Of a DNA stretch of 64,000 nucleotides, positions 26,206 to 35,900 are shown in pieces. The position numbers and the translations under genes were made by a program. The stretch's first letter is position 1. Each line of letters opens with the position of its first letter. The notes beneath the pieces were generated by a model. That model made no database searches and had not been told where the DNA came from. It was given only the letters and a program-made list of their open reading frames with translations. The DNA comes from Fretibacterium sp. OH1220_COT-178 (GTDB lineage Bacteria; Synergistota; Synergistia; Synergistales; Aminobacteriaceae): assembly GCF_003860125.1 (NCBI RefSeq), contig NZ_RQYL01000007.1, positions 19,038-83,037 of the forward strand, in the 5' to 3' direction.

Positions 26206-27309
26206 TCAAAGGGAAGCCAACCGTTGCAGGAACGCCTCCAACTGGCCGGGAGCGGGCACTCGAAGTCGGGCGGCCCGTTCGTCCAGGTCGAAGAAGCCGA
26301 CGCCGGGTTCGCAGGCGATGCCCGCTCCTCCCAGCAGACGGAAGAGGTCCCCCTCCTCCAGGGACAGGAGCATGATCGGCACCCGCAAGTCCGTTTCAGC
26401 GAGGGCCCAGCCCCTCTTCTTCCCGATGCACCCGACGATCCTCTCCTTCGCCTCCCGGACGTACTGCCTGGATTTCTCGATGAAGGCGGCGTCGCGCAGA
26501 ACCTCCCGGGCCATCAAAGCCGCCGGCGTGGTGATCACGAAAGGCGGCTGGAGCGTTCCGAACGCCTTGACGAGCCCGGCGTCCCGGGCCACTGCGAACC
26601 CCACGCGAAGCCCCGCCAACCCCATCCCCTTCGAGAAGGACCTGCAGGTGACGAGGTTCGGAAGGTCGAGACAGGCCGCGGATTCCTCGTCCGGGATGAA
26701 ATCGCCGTACGCCTCGTCCGAGATCACCCAGCAGCCGAGCTCCAAAGCCCTCCCGGCGACGGAGCGCAGGGCTTCGAGAGGCAGGAGCTGCCCCGTGGGA
26801 TTGTTGGGACGATCGAGATAGAGCAGGGCGGGACGCTGCCGTTCCATCTCCGACAAGAGCGCATCGGGCGATATCGCGCAGTGCGGCGTCTTCATGGGAA
26901 GACGCAGGTATTCCGCCCCCCTGAAGACAAATTGAAGCGCTCCTTCCGTAAATTGGGGCGAAAACCCCAGGAAGCGATCTCCGGGGCCGGTCAGCAGCTG
27001 GGCCAGAACGGTGAGCACCCCCATGGATCCGCCCCCCAAAAGGATATTCCCGGCCTCGACACGCCAGCCGGGATGGGATGCTACGATGCCTTCCTTCAGC
27101 GATCCGGGCTCCGGCTCGGGATAGGCGTCCAGGGCCAGTCCGCCGAAGCCCTCGAGCAGCGAACGCAGAGAGCCCGCCATTCCCAGCGGATTCGTACCCA
27201 GCGCGCAATCGATGATTTCGACTCCGTCGGGGTAGGGCGCCGGCCCCACGGAAGCGTATCCCTGTTGCTGCGCCGATAAAAAACGATTCAAAAGCCTTCC
27301 CTTCCACAT
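26206..27309 (-). CDS. Class I/II PLP-dependent aminotransferase (HisC/CobD-like)
   Basis: Protein of 367 aa with fold-type-I aminotransferase landmarks: NPLG near the N-terminus, RPNNPTGQ, VISDEAYGDF and the PLP-lysine motif SFSKGMGLAGLRVG around residue 225. Closest groups are histidinol-phosphate aminotransferase and threonine-phosphate decarboxylase (CobD). No his genes are nearby; the cobalamin genes are 28 kb away, so neither name is assigned. Start ATG at 27309 has GAGGTGAAGG upstream. The gene converges on the YkvI-family gene. Confidence 0.75.
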   Translation of the reverse strand: MWKGRLLNRFLSAQQQGYASVGPAPYPDGVEIIDCALGTNPLGMAGSLRSLLEGFGGLALDAYPEPEPGSLKEGIVASHPGWRVEAGNILLGGGSMGVLTVLAQLLTGPGDRFLGFSPQFTEGALQFVFRGAEYLRLPMKTPHCAISPDALLSEMERQRPALLYLDRPNNPTGQLLPLEALRSVAGRALELGCWVISDEAYGDFIPDEESAACLDLPNLVTCRSFSKGMGLAGLRVGFAVARDAGLVKAFGTLQPPFVITTPAALMAREVLRDAAFIEKSRQYVREAKERIVGCIGKKRGWALAETDLRVPIMLLSLEEGDLFRLLGGAGIACEPGVGFFDLDERAARLRVPAPGQLEAFLQRLASL

Positions 27310-27405
27310 GCACCTTCACCTCGATGGCAACAGGGAGGGGTCTTGGGCAACGTCCGTCGACGGGCCGCATCGGCCGATCCCCTCCCCGGTTTGCAAAAAT
27401 TTTCC

Positions 27406-27600
27406 TCAGCGTTCCAGTCGCTCTCCCTGGCGCGTCAGCTCCCGCGCGATGCCGTAAAAGCCTCTGCGCACCGTCGGCAAAGGCTCCATCCCGACATACT
27501 CGTCGACGACATGAGCGAGGTTCTCCAGGGAGGGGCCGAAACCGACGGTCGGGATGCCCGCCTCGTCCCGCGACCGTCCGCACTTCTCCGAAACCCACCG
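27406..27600 (-). pseudogene. C-terminal remnant of an M20-family peptidase/deacetylase
   Basis: Minus-strand translation ending at the TGA 27406-27408 reads DEAGIPTVGFGPSLENLAHV and continues VDEYVGMEPLPTVRRGF and ARELTRQ. This matches the end of M20 hydrolases: G-I-P-T-V-G-F-G-P then A-H-V-V-D-E-Y-V and a final helix. The metal-binding and catalytic parts are absent: upstream of about 27600 the frame stays open but no longer resembles the family, and there is no start codon with a ribosome site. It is a decayed 3' fragment, about 60 codons. Confidence 0.6.
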
Positions 27601-28095
27601 CCAGCCTCTTCCACGGGCTTTGCCCTCTTCAATCCCGGATGGGCTTAAAGGCTGAAATTTTCCATCATTTCAGCGCGAGGCCGAACCTCGATCTCCATGA
27701 TCCCGAGCGATCGGAAGCCAGAACAAACAAGGCTCTCAATGTACCCGAAGGAAGTGAAACCGGCTCCAGACCACAGGCAAAAAGAGCACCTGACAGGGAC
27801 TGTTTGGAAAACAGCGCTAAGCTCAAGTCGCCAGGCCCAAAACCACCATCTGCGGAGCATGAAGGGAACTACGCCGTACAGACCGCCCACAATCGACATG
27901 GAGACGACGGGATCGTTGCGCAACTATTTTATCTACTTTTTAGTATAGCACCACTTGAATACCGACTCATCTTCATGTACACTTTTTAATGGCATGATTT
28001 TATAAACGGCTGAAAAAATTCAAGGTGCTTAATGTAGAGGTGGCTATCTCTATTGGGACAGCCCGTAAAAGTATTATCTCAGGAGGGATAAATTT
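27601..28095. other. AT-richer intergenic segment before the nitroreductase gene
   Basis: Clearly lower in GC than its surroundings, especially 27890-28095. TTGCGC (27916-27921) and TAGTAT (27941-27946) with a 19-bp spacer are a weak promoter candidate for the nitroreductase gene. Short frames on both strands have no recognised product. The sudden base-composition change next to a peptidase remnant suggests an insertion or deletion junction. Confidence 0.4.
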
Positions 28096-28668
28096 ATGAG
28101 CATTATAAAAGCATTGGAGAACCGAAGAACCATTTATGCACTCAATAAGGAGCTTCCAATCCCTGAAGCGGAAGTCGAAGCGTTGGTCAAGCAGGTGACC
28201 GAACTTGTCCCGGATGCCTTCAACATGAAGAGTGCCCGCGTCGCTGTTGTCCTGGGTGGTATGCAGGACAAATTGTGGGATACGATCTACGATGCCTTCG
28301 ACGGCAAGGTCGCAAGGGAGAAGATCAATGGCTTCAAAGCCGCCGCAGGGACCGTTTTATACTTCTACGATCAAGAGATCGTCAAGGCCATGCAGAAACA
28401 ATTTTCTTCTTACGCCGACAACTTCCCGGTATGGGCGAACCAGGCTAACGGCATGCTGCAGCTCTCCGTATGGGCGGCCCTCCGGGAACGGAACATCGGA
28501 GCGAACCTTCAGCACTACAATCCCGTTATCGACAAGAAGGTCAAAGAGCTGCTCGGCCTTCCGGAATCCTGGGTCCTGCTGGCACAGATGCCCTTTGGGG
28601 GCATTGTAGCCCAACCCGACCCCAAGGAAAAAGAGAATATCGAACTGCGTGTGAAAACCTGCCGCTAA
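28096..28668 (+). CDS. Nitroreductase family protein
   Basis: FMN-dependent NAD(P)H oxidoreductase fold of 190 aa, of the short nitroreductase group related to Frm2/HBN1. Evidence: the N-terminal E-N-R-R-T-I-Y motif (8-14) for the FMN phosphate, the ANQANGMLQLSVWAAL helix and a GGIVAQPDPKE C-terminal segment. Physiological substrates of this group are mostly unknown. AGGAGG lies 10 bp before the ATG. It is a single-gene unit with its own terminator, and its lower GC than neighbours suggests recent acquisition. Confidence 0.85.
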   Translation: MSIIKALENRRTIYALNKELPIPEAEVEALVKQVTELVPDAFNMKSARVAVVLGGMQDKLWDTIYDAFDGKVAREKINGFKAAAGTVLYFYDQEIVKAMQKQFSSYADNFPVWANQANGMLQLSVWAALRERNIGANLQHYNPVIDKKVKELLGLPESWVLLAQMPFGGIVAQPDPKEKENIELRVKTCR

Positions 28669-28703
28669 ACGATTTTTTCGTTTGAGGCATTTTCTCTGAA
28701 ACG

Positions 28704-28746
28704 AGTCGAGGGCGGGGAAGGGCATCCCCGCCCTCGACTTTTGGTG
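28704..28746 (+). terminator. Intrinsic terminator of the nitroreductase gene
   Basis: Perfect 15-bp stem AGTCGAGGGCGGGGA / TCCCCGCCCTCGACT, 6-nt loop, followed by TTTTGGTGTTTTT. It stands between convergent genes and may also slow transcription from the ABC pair on the other strand. Confidence 0.85.
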
Positions 28747-28760
28747 TTTTTCTCCGCAAC

Positions 28761-30503
28761 TCAATCCCCGGCCAGGCTCCACCCCACGGACTCGTTCTGC
28801 AGCGCCCAGAGCCGCGCATACAGCCCACCGCGCTCCAGCAGCTCCTCGTGGCGCCCCTGGTCCACCACCCGTCCGGCCTCCATCACCACGATGTTGTCCG
28901 CGTTCTGGGTCGTGCGCAGCTTGTGGGCGATCACCACCACCGTGCGCCCCTCCACGAGCGCGTTCACGGCCCTTTGCACCTCCACCTCGTTCTCCGGGTC
29001 CAGGCTGGCCGTCGCCTCGTCCAGCAGCACGACCGGCGCGTCCTTCAGCAGGGCGCGGGCGATGGAGATCCGCTGCTTCTCGCCCCCCGAAAGGGTCGAG
29101 CCGCCCTCCCCCACCACCGTGTCGTACCCCTGGGGCAGCCGCATGATGAATTCGTGCGCACGGGCCCGTTTGGCCGCCTCCTCCACCTCGGCGTCCGTCG
29201 CCCCCTCGCGCCCGAAGGCGATGTTGTTCCGCACCGTATCCCGGAAGAGGTACACGTCCTGAAAGACGAAGGATATCCGCTTCATCAGCTTCTCCGGGTC
29301 CAGATCGCGCTCGTCCGTCCCCCCGAAGAGCACCGTCCCGGACTGCGGGTCGTAAAAACGTGCCATGACCTTCATCAGGGTCGTCTTGCCGCACCCCGAC
29401 GGCCCCACCAGGGCGGTCAGCTTTCCCTCGGGGAACTTCAGATCGACGTTCTTCAGCACGTGCCCGCCGTCGCCGTAGCCGAACGTGACGTCCCTGAGCT
29501 CGATGTCGTGCCGCTCGGGCGCGTCGCCCTCCCCGGCCATCTCGGGCTCCTCCATCAGGCTCAGGATGCGTTTGCCGGCCAGTGTGGAATAGCGGAACAC
29601 GAAGAAATTGAGCAGTGCGGCCGTCAGGGGGTCGTACACGCGCGTCCCGACGATGAGGAAGCCGACGAAGGTCAGAGGGTCGAGCGTCCCGCCGATCATC
29701 AGATGGACGCCCAGGACGATCATCAGGGTCAGCCCCAGGCGAATCAGGGAGATGGCCACCATCGCGAAGGGTCCCATGATCGCCTCGAGGCGTATGCTCT
29801 CCCTCATGAAGCCGCGGAAGGCGCGCTCCATCCGGGCAAAGCGGTCCCCCGTCAGATTGTAGGCCTTGATGACGCGGATGCCGTTCATGTACTCCTGAAT
29901 GCGGTTCCCCGCATCGATCTTCGCCCTCATGTGTTTCCGGCTCAGCCGGTCCTGGAGCCGCGTCGAGAGCAGGAGCACCAGCGCCGCCACCGGGAGCGAG
30001 ACGAACATGGCGCCGGCCATGAGCGGGCTCCAGAAGCACAGGCCCACGAAGGCGATGACGGGCAGGACGAGCCCGCCGATCATCTGCGGCACCTGGTGCG
30101 AGACGGCGGCCTCCAGCAGCAGGAAATCGCCCATGATCATGTTCACCAGGTCTCCGGGGTCGCGCCGCGAGAAATAGCCCAGAGAAAGCTTGCGCAGCTT
30201 CTCGGCAAGCTCGGCCCGCCCCCGGGCCGAGGCGCCGTAGGCGTCCCGGTAGCAGGCCCGGTAGGCCGGCACCTCCGCCGCGTACATCACGAACAGGTAG
30301 ACGAAGAGAAACGCACAAAGTCCCCAGAGCTTCGCCATATCCGGTTCGCCGCCGCGCGACCAGGCCTCGATCACGGTGCGTACCACCTCGATGGCGACAG
30401 CGAACGGGACGAGATTCACCAGATACGAGACGATCGTAAAAAAGACCGATTTGCGCAGTTTTTCGGGGTGTCCTGCCGTTACGGCCCGAAACATGCCCTT
30501 CAT
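28761..30503 (-). CDS. Exporter-type ABC transporter, membrane-ATPase protein B
   Basis: Half-transporter of 580 aa: six-helix ABC membrane domain (about 20-310) then ATPase domain with Walker A GPSGCGKT near 367, signature LSGGEKQR near 470 and Walker B VVLLDEATASLD. Start ATG at 30503 after AAGGGGG; the frame is open further upstream, but only inside the preceding gene. It overlaps the partner gene by 4 bp (ATGA), so the two probably make a heterodimer. Although the fold is exporter-like, pairs of this kind include importers of siderophores (IrtAB/YbtPQ type). Substrate is unknown. Confidence 0.83.
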   Translation of the reverse strand: MKGMFRAVTAGHPEKLRKSVFFTIVSYLVNLVPFAVAIEVVRTVIEAWSRGGEPDMAKLWGLCAFLFVYLFVMYAAEVPAYRACYRDAYGASARGRAELAEKLRKLSLGYFSRRDPGDLVNMIMGDFLLLEAAVSHQVPQMIGGLVLPVIAFVGLCFWSPLMAGAMFVSLPVAALVLLLSTRLQDRLSRKHMRAKIDAGNRIQEYMNGIRVIKAYNLTGDRFARMERAFRGFMRESIRLEAIMGPFAMVAISLIRLGLTLMIVLGVHLMIGGTLDPLTFVGFLIVGTRVYDPLTAALLNFFVFRYSTLAGKRILSLMEEPEMAGEGDAPERHDIELRDVTFGYGDGGHVLKNVDLKFPEGKLTALVGPSGCGKTTLMKVMARFYDPQSGTVLFGGTDERDLDPEKLMKRISFVFQDVYLFRDTVRNNIAFGREGATDAEVEEAAKRARAHEFIMRLPQGYDTVVGEGGSTLSGGEKQRISIARALLKDAPVVLLDEATASLDPENEVEVQRAVNALVEGRTVVVIAHKLRTTQNADNIVVMEAGRVVDQGRHEELLERGGLYARLWALQNESVGWSLAGD

Positions 30504-32335
30504 GCCACCGCCCCCTTGTCGTCGCTTGCATTTCCTCCGAGCCTCCAGCTCTCCGCACCGGCATAGGCCCGCCACATGCGGGCGTAGAGGCCGTCCGCCG
30601 CCAGCAGCTCGTCGTGGCGGCCGCGCTCCTCGATGCGCCCCTCGTTCAGCACCAGAATCTGGTCGGCCTTGCGGACCGAGGAGAGCCGGTGCGCGATCAC
30701 CAGCACCGTCTTGCCCTTGATGAGCTCCGACAGGGCCTTCTGAATCTCGAACTCGTTCTCCGGGTCGGCGAAGGCCGTCGCCTCGTCCAGCACCAGGATG
30801 GGCGCGTTCTTCAGGACGGCCCGGGCGATGCAGACGCGCTGCTCCTCCCCGCCGGACAGGTAGACGCCCCCCGCTCCGATGAGGGTGTCGTAGCCCTGCG
30901 GCAGTCGCTCGACGAAAGAATGACACTGAGCGGCCCGCGCCGCGGCCAAGACCTCCTCGTCCGTCGCGTCCGGGCGTCCGACCCGGATGTTGTTCTTCAC
31001 CGTGTCGAAGAACAGGAAGTTGTCCTGGAAGACGAACGACACCGTGTCCATCAGCGTCTCGACCGGGATGTCCCGCACGTCCACGCCCCCGACGAGGATC
31101 TGCCCCTCGCGCACGTCCCAGAAGCGCGGGATCAGGCTGGCGACGGTGGATTTTCCGCCGCCCGAGGGGCCGACCAGCGCGGTCACGCGCCCCTCCTCCG
31201 CCCTGAACGAGACTCCCGACAGGGCCTGAGCGCGCGTGGAAACGCCGTTTGTGCCGTCCGCCCCCGCCTCGTAGGAGAAGCTCACATCCCGAAACTCCAC
31301 GTCGAACCGCTCCGGCCTCCTGGGGTTCACGGGCTCGGGCACGGGGGGGCGCTCCATCACGGCCTCGATGCGCTCCACCCCCTCGTCGATCTGCCGGCTC
31401 TGCATGGCCAGCATCGTCAGGCTCATCATGGGGGACGCCGCTCCGGGGGCCATCACGACGAAGAACAGGAACGTCAGAGCCAGAGCCTGGTCCCCCGGAT
31501 CGCTCTGAATCATCAGGAGCCCCACGGGCAGCAGAAAGGTGAGGAACGAGCCCGCCACCACCTTGAACAGGATATAGCCGCGCTCATAGCGGTTGGTGTA
31601 CTGGAGACAGAAATCCCCATAGGCCTGGATGTCGTTGTAGAACCCCCGGAAGGACTGCACGGTCCGCCCGAAAACCTTGACGACCTGCATCCCCCGCACG
31701 TACTGCACCGCCGAGGCGTTGACCCGCTCCAGAGAATCGTAGTACTTCTTGAGGAACATTTTGCCCTTCTCGCCGAACCACAGGGACCCCTGCATCAAAA
31801 GCGCCGCCACGAACGCGCCCAGGCAGGCCAGGGCCAGCGGGGTGCTGAGCCAGAGCAGGGCCCCGGCCAGGATCAGCACCGTGACCAGCGCTTCGACGAC
31901 CTCCGGAATCCTGTGCGCGACAAAAAGCTCGATGTCCTCGACGTTCTGCTCCATCGTCTTCTTGACCGCGCCGATGGTGGTGCCCGACAGGAACCCCAGG
32001 GACAATCCGCCGATGTGACGGGCGAGGCGCATCCGGATGCCGTAAAGGATCCTGAACGCCGCCACGTGCGAGGCCATGAGGGAAGCGTACTTCACGACGA
32101 ACCCGAACACCATGCTTCCGAAGGCGACGGCCCCCTGATGGATGAAGAACCCCGAGTTCTCCGGCGTCACCCCGCTCTCCAGCAGCTCACTCAGGATGAA
32201 GTACACGTTCAGGAAGGGCACCAGCATCAGCGCCGCGCTGAGCGACGCCAACACACAGGAGAGCGACACCAGCCCCCGCCTTTCCCCGGCGATCGCCAGC
32301 AGCCGGGCAATGCCGCTCCTCTTCTTTTTCTCCAT
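30500..32335 (-). CDS. Exporter-type ABC transporter, membrane-ATPase protein A
   Basis: Half-transporter of 611 aa: membrane domain (about 20-320) and ATPase domain with Walker A GPSGGGKS near 388, Walker B ILVLDEATAFADPENE. The signature is YLSGGEEQRV. The Walker B tail reads ATAFADP instead of the usual ATASLDP, also seen in siderophore-type pairs. Start ATG at 32335 has AGGAG nine bp upstream; a TTG at 32341 is too close to that site. The promoter region carries the inverted repeat 32363-32386. It heads a two-gene operon. Confidence 0.83.
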   Translation of the reverse strand: MEKKKRSGIARLLAIAGERRGLVSLSCVLASLSAALMLVPFLNVYFILSELLESGVTPENSGFFIHQGAVAFGSMVFGFVVKYASLMASHVAAFRILYGIRMRLARHIGGLSLGFLSGTTIGAVKKTMEQNVEDIELFVAHRIPEVVEALVTVLILAGALLWLSTPLALACLGAFVAALLMQGSLWFGEKGKMFLKKYYDSLERVNASAVQYVRGMQVVKVFGRTVQSFRGFYNDIQAYGDFCLQYTNRYERGYILFKVVAGSFLTFLLPVGLLMIQSDPGDQALALTFLFFVVMAPGAASPMMSLTMLAMQSRQIDEGVERIEAVMERPPVPEPVNPRRPERFDVEFRDVSFSYEAGADGTNGVSTRAQALSGVSFRAEEGRVTALVGPSGGGKSTVASLIPRFWDVREGQILVGGVDVRDIPVETLMDTVSFVFQDNFLFFDTVKNNIRVGRPDATDEEVLAAARAAQCHSFVERLPQGYDTLIGAGGVYLSGGEEQRVCIARAVLKNAPILVLDEATAFADPENEFEIQKALSELIKGKTVLVIAHRLSSVRKADQILVLNEGRIEERGRHDELLAADGLYARMWRAYAGAESWRLGGNASDDKGAVA

Positions 32336-32362
32336 GCACAATCGCTCCTCTCAGAGAAAAAC

Positions 32363-32386
32363 AAAAGTTTTATATAGCAAACTTTT
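32363..32386. promoter_or_regulatory. Inverted-repeat operator and -10 region of the ABC pair
   Basis: Perfect 8-8-8 palindrome AAAAGTTT, eight-bp spacer TATATAGC, AAACTTTT. On the minus strand the spacer supplies a TATATA -10 sequence 28-50 bp before the ABC gene start, so a dimeric regulator bound here would block transcription. The regulator is not identified. Confidence 0.6.
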
Positions 32387-32420
32387 ACGCGATCATTTTA
32401 CCGCATCCGCCCTCCACCGG

Positions 32421-32461
32421 ACATGACCGATCGGGAGAAAAACATGACCGATCGGGAAAAA
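32421..32461. repeat. Tandem direct repeat with palindromic core
   Basis: ACATGACCGATCGGGAGAAA (plus one A) at 32421-32441 is repeated at 32442-32461 with one base fewer. Each unit contains the palindrome CCGATCGG. The 21-bp phasing is two helical turns, so both copies face the same side of the DNA, as for a cooperatively bound regulator. Confidence 0.7.
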
Positions 32462-32464
32462 CCG

Positions 32465-32617
32465 TCAGCGTCCCTCCCGCCCTGCAGACAGGCGGCGCAG
32501 CCGCGCGTCGATATCGGCGCCGCCGTTCCCCCCGGCCTCGCACAGCGCTCTCCAGCAGCGTCCGACGCCATGAAGCACGGATGACTTGAAATTGAAACGA
32601 GCTGGATCGATCTCTCT
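32465..32617 (-). pseudogene. Possible C-terminal remnant of a regulator-like gene
   Basis: A 50-codon minus-strand frame between a TAA (32618-32620) and a TGA (32465-32467) translates to FNFKSSVLHGVGRCWRAL, continuing CEAGGNGGADIDARLRRLS. It has the composition of real coding sequence and the look of a TetR-type C-terminal helix, but no start codon or DNA-binding domain. Homology is not proven. Confidence 0.3.
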
Positions 32618-32813
32618 TTAGTACCATTCAGGATTCAGAAACGATTGCCCCGGAGAGGGGGCCGCAATGGGAGCACGGAACGGGCCCGGCCGCATCATTT
32701 TTCCGACAGGGCCCTTGAAGGGCGCGCTCAAGTGCGGCAACATGCCAAAATCGCAGAACGCGGACCGGAGCGGTCCCTCCCCGGCTCCCCAAAACCGGCC
32801 GAAGGTCGAAAAA

Positions 32814-32843
32814 TTTACTGCCTCTTGCGCTATAAGCTATAAT
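32814..32843 (+). promoter_or_regulatory. Putative nifJ promoter
   Basis: TTTACT (32814-32819) and perfect TATAAT (32838-32843) with an 18-bp spacer, 81 bp before the TTG start. TTTACT also serves as the -35 of the dipeptide operon. Confidence 0.6.
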
Positions 32844-32924
32844 AGAAGATCAAGAAGTGGCTTATTTAACATAAGTTTTCGGAAAACGATACTAAAAAGA
32901 AACGCTTTGAGGAGGGGGATTTTT

Positions 32925-35900
32925 TTGGAAGTCAAGAAGACCAACAGAACGATGGACGGCAACGAGGCGGCGGCGTGGGTTTCCTACGCCTTTACGGAGG
33001 TGGCGACGATCTACCCCATCACCCCCTCCTCGCCCATGGCCGAGCATGTCGACCGCTGGTCGGCGGAGGGGCACCTGAACCTGTTCGGACAGAGGGTGAG
33101 GCTGGTCGAGATGCAGGCGGAGCACGGGGCCGCAGGCGCCATGCACGGAGCGCTGGAGGCGGGGGCTCTGGCGACCTCCTACACGGCGGCACAGGGGCTG
33201 ATGCTGATGATCCCCCCGATGTACCGGATCGCCGGCCAGCTCCACCCCGGGGTGCTCCACGTCAGCTCACGTACGGTGGGGACGCACGCCTTCTCCATCT
33301 TCGGGGACCAGTCCGACGTCATGGCCTGCCGCCAGACGGGCTTCGCGCTCTTGTCCTCGGGCAGCGTCCAGGAGGTGGCGGACCTGGCGGGGGTGGCGCA
33401 CCTGGCGGCCATCAAGGGCCGCGTGCCCTTCCTCCACTATTTCGACGGGTTCCGGACCTCCCACGAGATCCAGAAGATCGAGGTGCTCGACTACGAGGAG
33501 TTCGGCAAATTGCTGGACTGGGGGGCCGTGGCCGCGTTCCGCAAGACGGCCCTGAACTCGGAGTACCCCGTCCAGCGCAGCACGGTGCAGAACCCGGACA
33601 TCTTCTTCCAGGCGCGCGAGGCCTGCAACCCCTGGTACGACAGACTGCCCGAGGTCGTCGAGAGCTACATGGAGCGGATAAGCCGCCTGACGGGGCGACG
33701 CTACGGGCTCTTCAACTATTGGGGCGCGGAGGACGCGGAGCGCGTCGTCGTCGCCATGGGGTCGGTCAGCGGGGTCCTTCGGGAGGTCGTGGAGCACCTC
33801 AACGCCAAAGGGGAGAAGGTGGGCTTTTTGCAGGTGCACCTCTACCGCCCCTTCTCCGAGCGCCATCTGCTGGCGGCCCTGCCGAGGACGACGAGACGGC
33901 TCACCGTGCTGGACCGGACGAAGGAGCCGGGGTCGGCCGGGGAGCCGCTCTTCAAGGACGTGGCCACCGCCATGATCGGACGGGCCGAGCACCCGGCCGT
34001 CTACGCCGGGCGCTACGGGCTCTCCTCCAAGGACGTCACCCCCGCCCAGATGCTGGCGGTGTTCGACAACATGAGCCAGGCCGAGCCCAGGAGCCACTTC
34101 ACGGTGGGGATCACGGACGACGTCACGCACCTGTCCCTGCCGCTCGGCCCGTCGGTGGACACCGGCGACCCCGGGACGGTCAGCTGCAAGTTCTGGGGAC
34201 TGGGCTCCGACGGCACGGTCGGGGCGAACAAGAACTCCATCAAGATCATCGGGGACAACACGGATTTTTATGTGCAGGCCTACTTCGAGTACGACACGAA
34301 GAAGTCCGGCGGCGTGACGAAGTCCCACCTGCGGTTCGGGAAAAACCCCATCCACTCGACCTACCTCGTCAGCGCGGCGGACTTCGTGGCCTGCCACAAC
34401 CCCTCCTACATCGGCCGGTACGACATCGTGTCCGACGTCAAGCCCGGCGGGGCCTTTCTGCTGAACTGCGCCTGGGACCCGCAGGGACTCGAGGATAACC
34501 TGCCGGCCTCGGTGAAGCGGCAGATCGCCGAGAAAAAGATCCGGTTCTACACGCTCGACGCGACGGGCATCGCGCAGGAGATGGGGATGGGCGGGCGCAT
34601 CAACACCCTGCTTCAGGCGGCCTTCTTCAAGATCTCCGGGATCCTCCCCATAGAGGACGCCGTGCGCTACATGAAGGACGCCATCAAAAAGACCTACGGC
34701 AGCAAGGGCGACAAGGTCCTGAACATGAACTACGACGCCGTGGACCGCGGCATCGAGGGACTGGTGCGCGTCGAGCCGCCCGCGACCTGGGCGTCCCTTG
34801 AGGACGAGGCCAGGTCCGCCCCCAGCGCGGACCTGCCGCGATACATCCGCGAGATCCTCATCCCCGTCAACGCCCTCAAGGGCGACGACCTTCCCGTGAG
34901 CGTCTTTGCGGACGACGCCAACGGCACCGTCCCCCTGGGGACCTCCAAGTACGAGAAGCGCGGGACGGCGATCAACGTGCCCCAGTGGGTCCCCGAGAAC
35001 TGCATCCAGTGCAATCAGTGTTCCTTCGTCTGCCCCCATGCGGCCATCCGCCCCTTCCTTCTGGACGAGGACGAGAAGGCCGCGGCGCCTCGGGACTACG
35101 CCACCCTGCCGGGCAGGGGCAAGGGGATGGAGGGCTACGGATTCCGGATCCAGGTGGACCCCCTGGACTGCGTCGGCTGCGGAAGCTGTGCCGAGACCTG
35201 CCCCGCCAAAAACAAGGCCCTGATCATGAAGCCCCTGGAGAGCCAGCTCCCGGAGATGGAGAACTGGAACTACTCCCTGACGCTCTCCGAAAAGCCGAAC
35301 CCCATGGACAAGTTCTCGGTGAAGGGGAGCCAGTTCGAGCAGCCGCTGCTGGAGTTCTCCGGCGCCTGCGCCGGCTGTGGCGAGACGCCCTACATGAAAC
35401 TGATGACGCAGCTCTTCGGCGACCGGATGTACCTGGCCAACGCCACGGGCTGCACTCAGGCCTGGGGCGCGGCCTCCCCCTGCGTCCCCTACACCGTCAA
35501 CAGCCGGGGACACGGGCCGGCGTTCTCCAACTCGCTCTTCGAGAACAACGCCGAGTTCAGCCTGGGGATGTGCTTTGCCGTTCAGCAGCAGCGGGAACTG
35601 CTGGCCATGAAGGCGCGCGCCCTGTTGCCCCGATGCACCGACGAGGCCCTCGCCAAGGCCCTGACGGCCTGGCTGGACGGCTTCAATGAGACCGCAGGAA
35701 CGCGCGAGCGCGCCGACGACGTCATTACGCTTCTCGAACGCGTCGCGCCGAACTCGGACGACGAGGACTGCCGCTACCTCTGGCAGAACCGGGAGCACTT
35801 CGTCAAAAAATCCATGTGGATGTACGGCGGCGACGGCTGGGCCTACGACATCGGCTACGGCGGGCTGGACCACGTGCTCGCCCTCGGGCCCGACGTCAAC

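Larger units (their letters stand above)
32336..32924. other. Divergent intergenic region between the ABC pair and nifJ
   Basis: Contains, left to right, an inverted-repeat operator (32363-32386), a tandem 21/20-bp repeat (32421-32461), a possible decayed coding end (32465-32617) and the nifJ promoter (32814-32843). The stretch 32640-32810 shows only GC-rich sequence with no recognised feature. Confidence 0.5.

Noticed and set aside
26206..27309. Naming the aminotransferase hisC or cobD
   Set aside because: Sequence fits both groups and no his genes or cobalamin side-chain genes are adjacent, so only the family is given.
27324..27989. Plus-strand frame of about 220 codons in the region before the nitroreductase
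   Set aside because: No ribosome site or recognisable domain; it runs opposite the M20 remnant and across the base-composition break.
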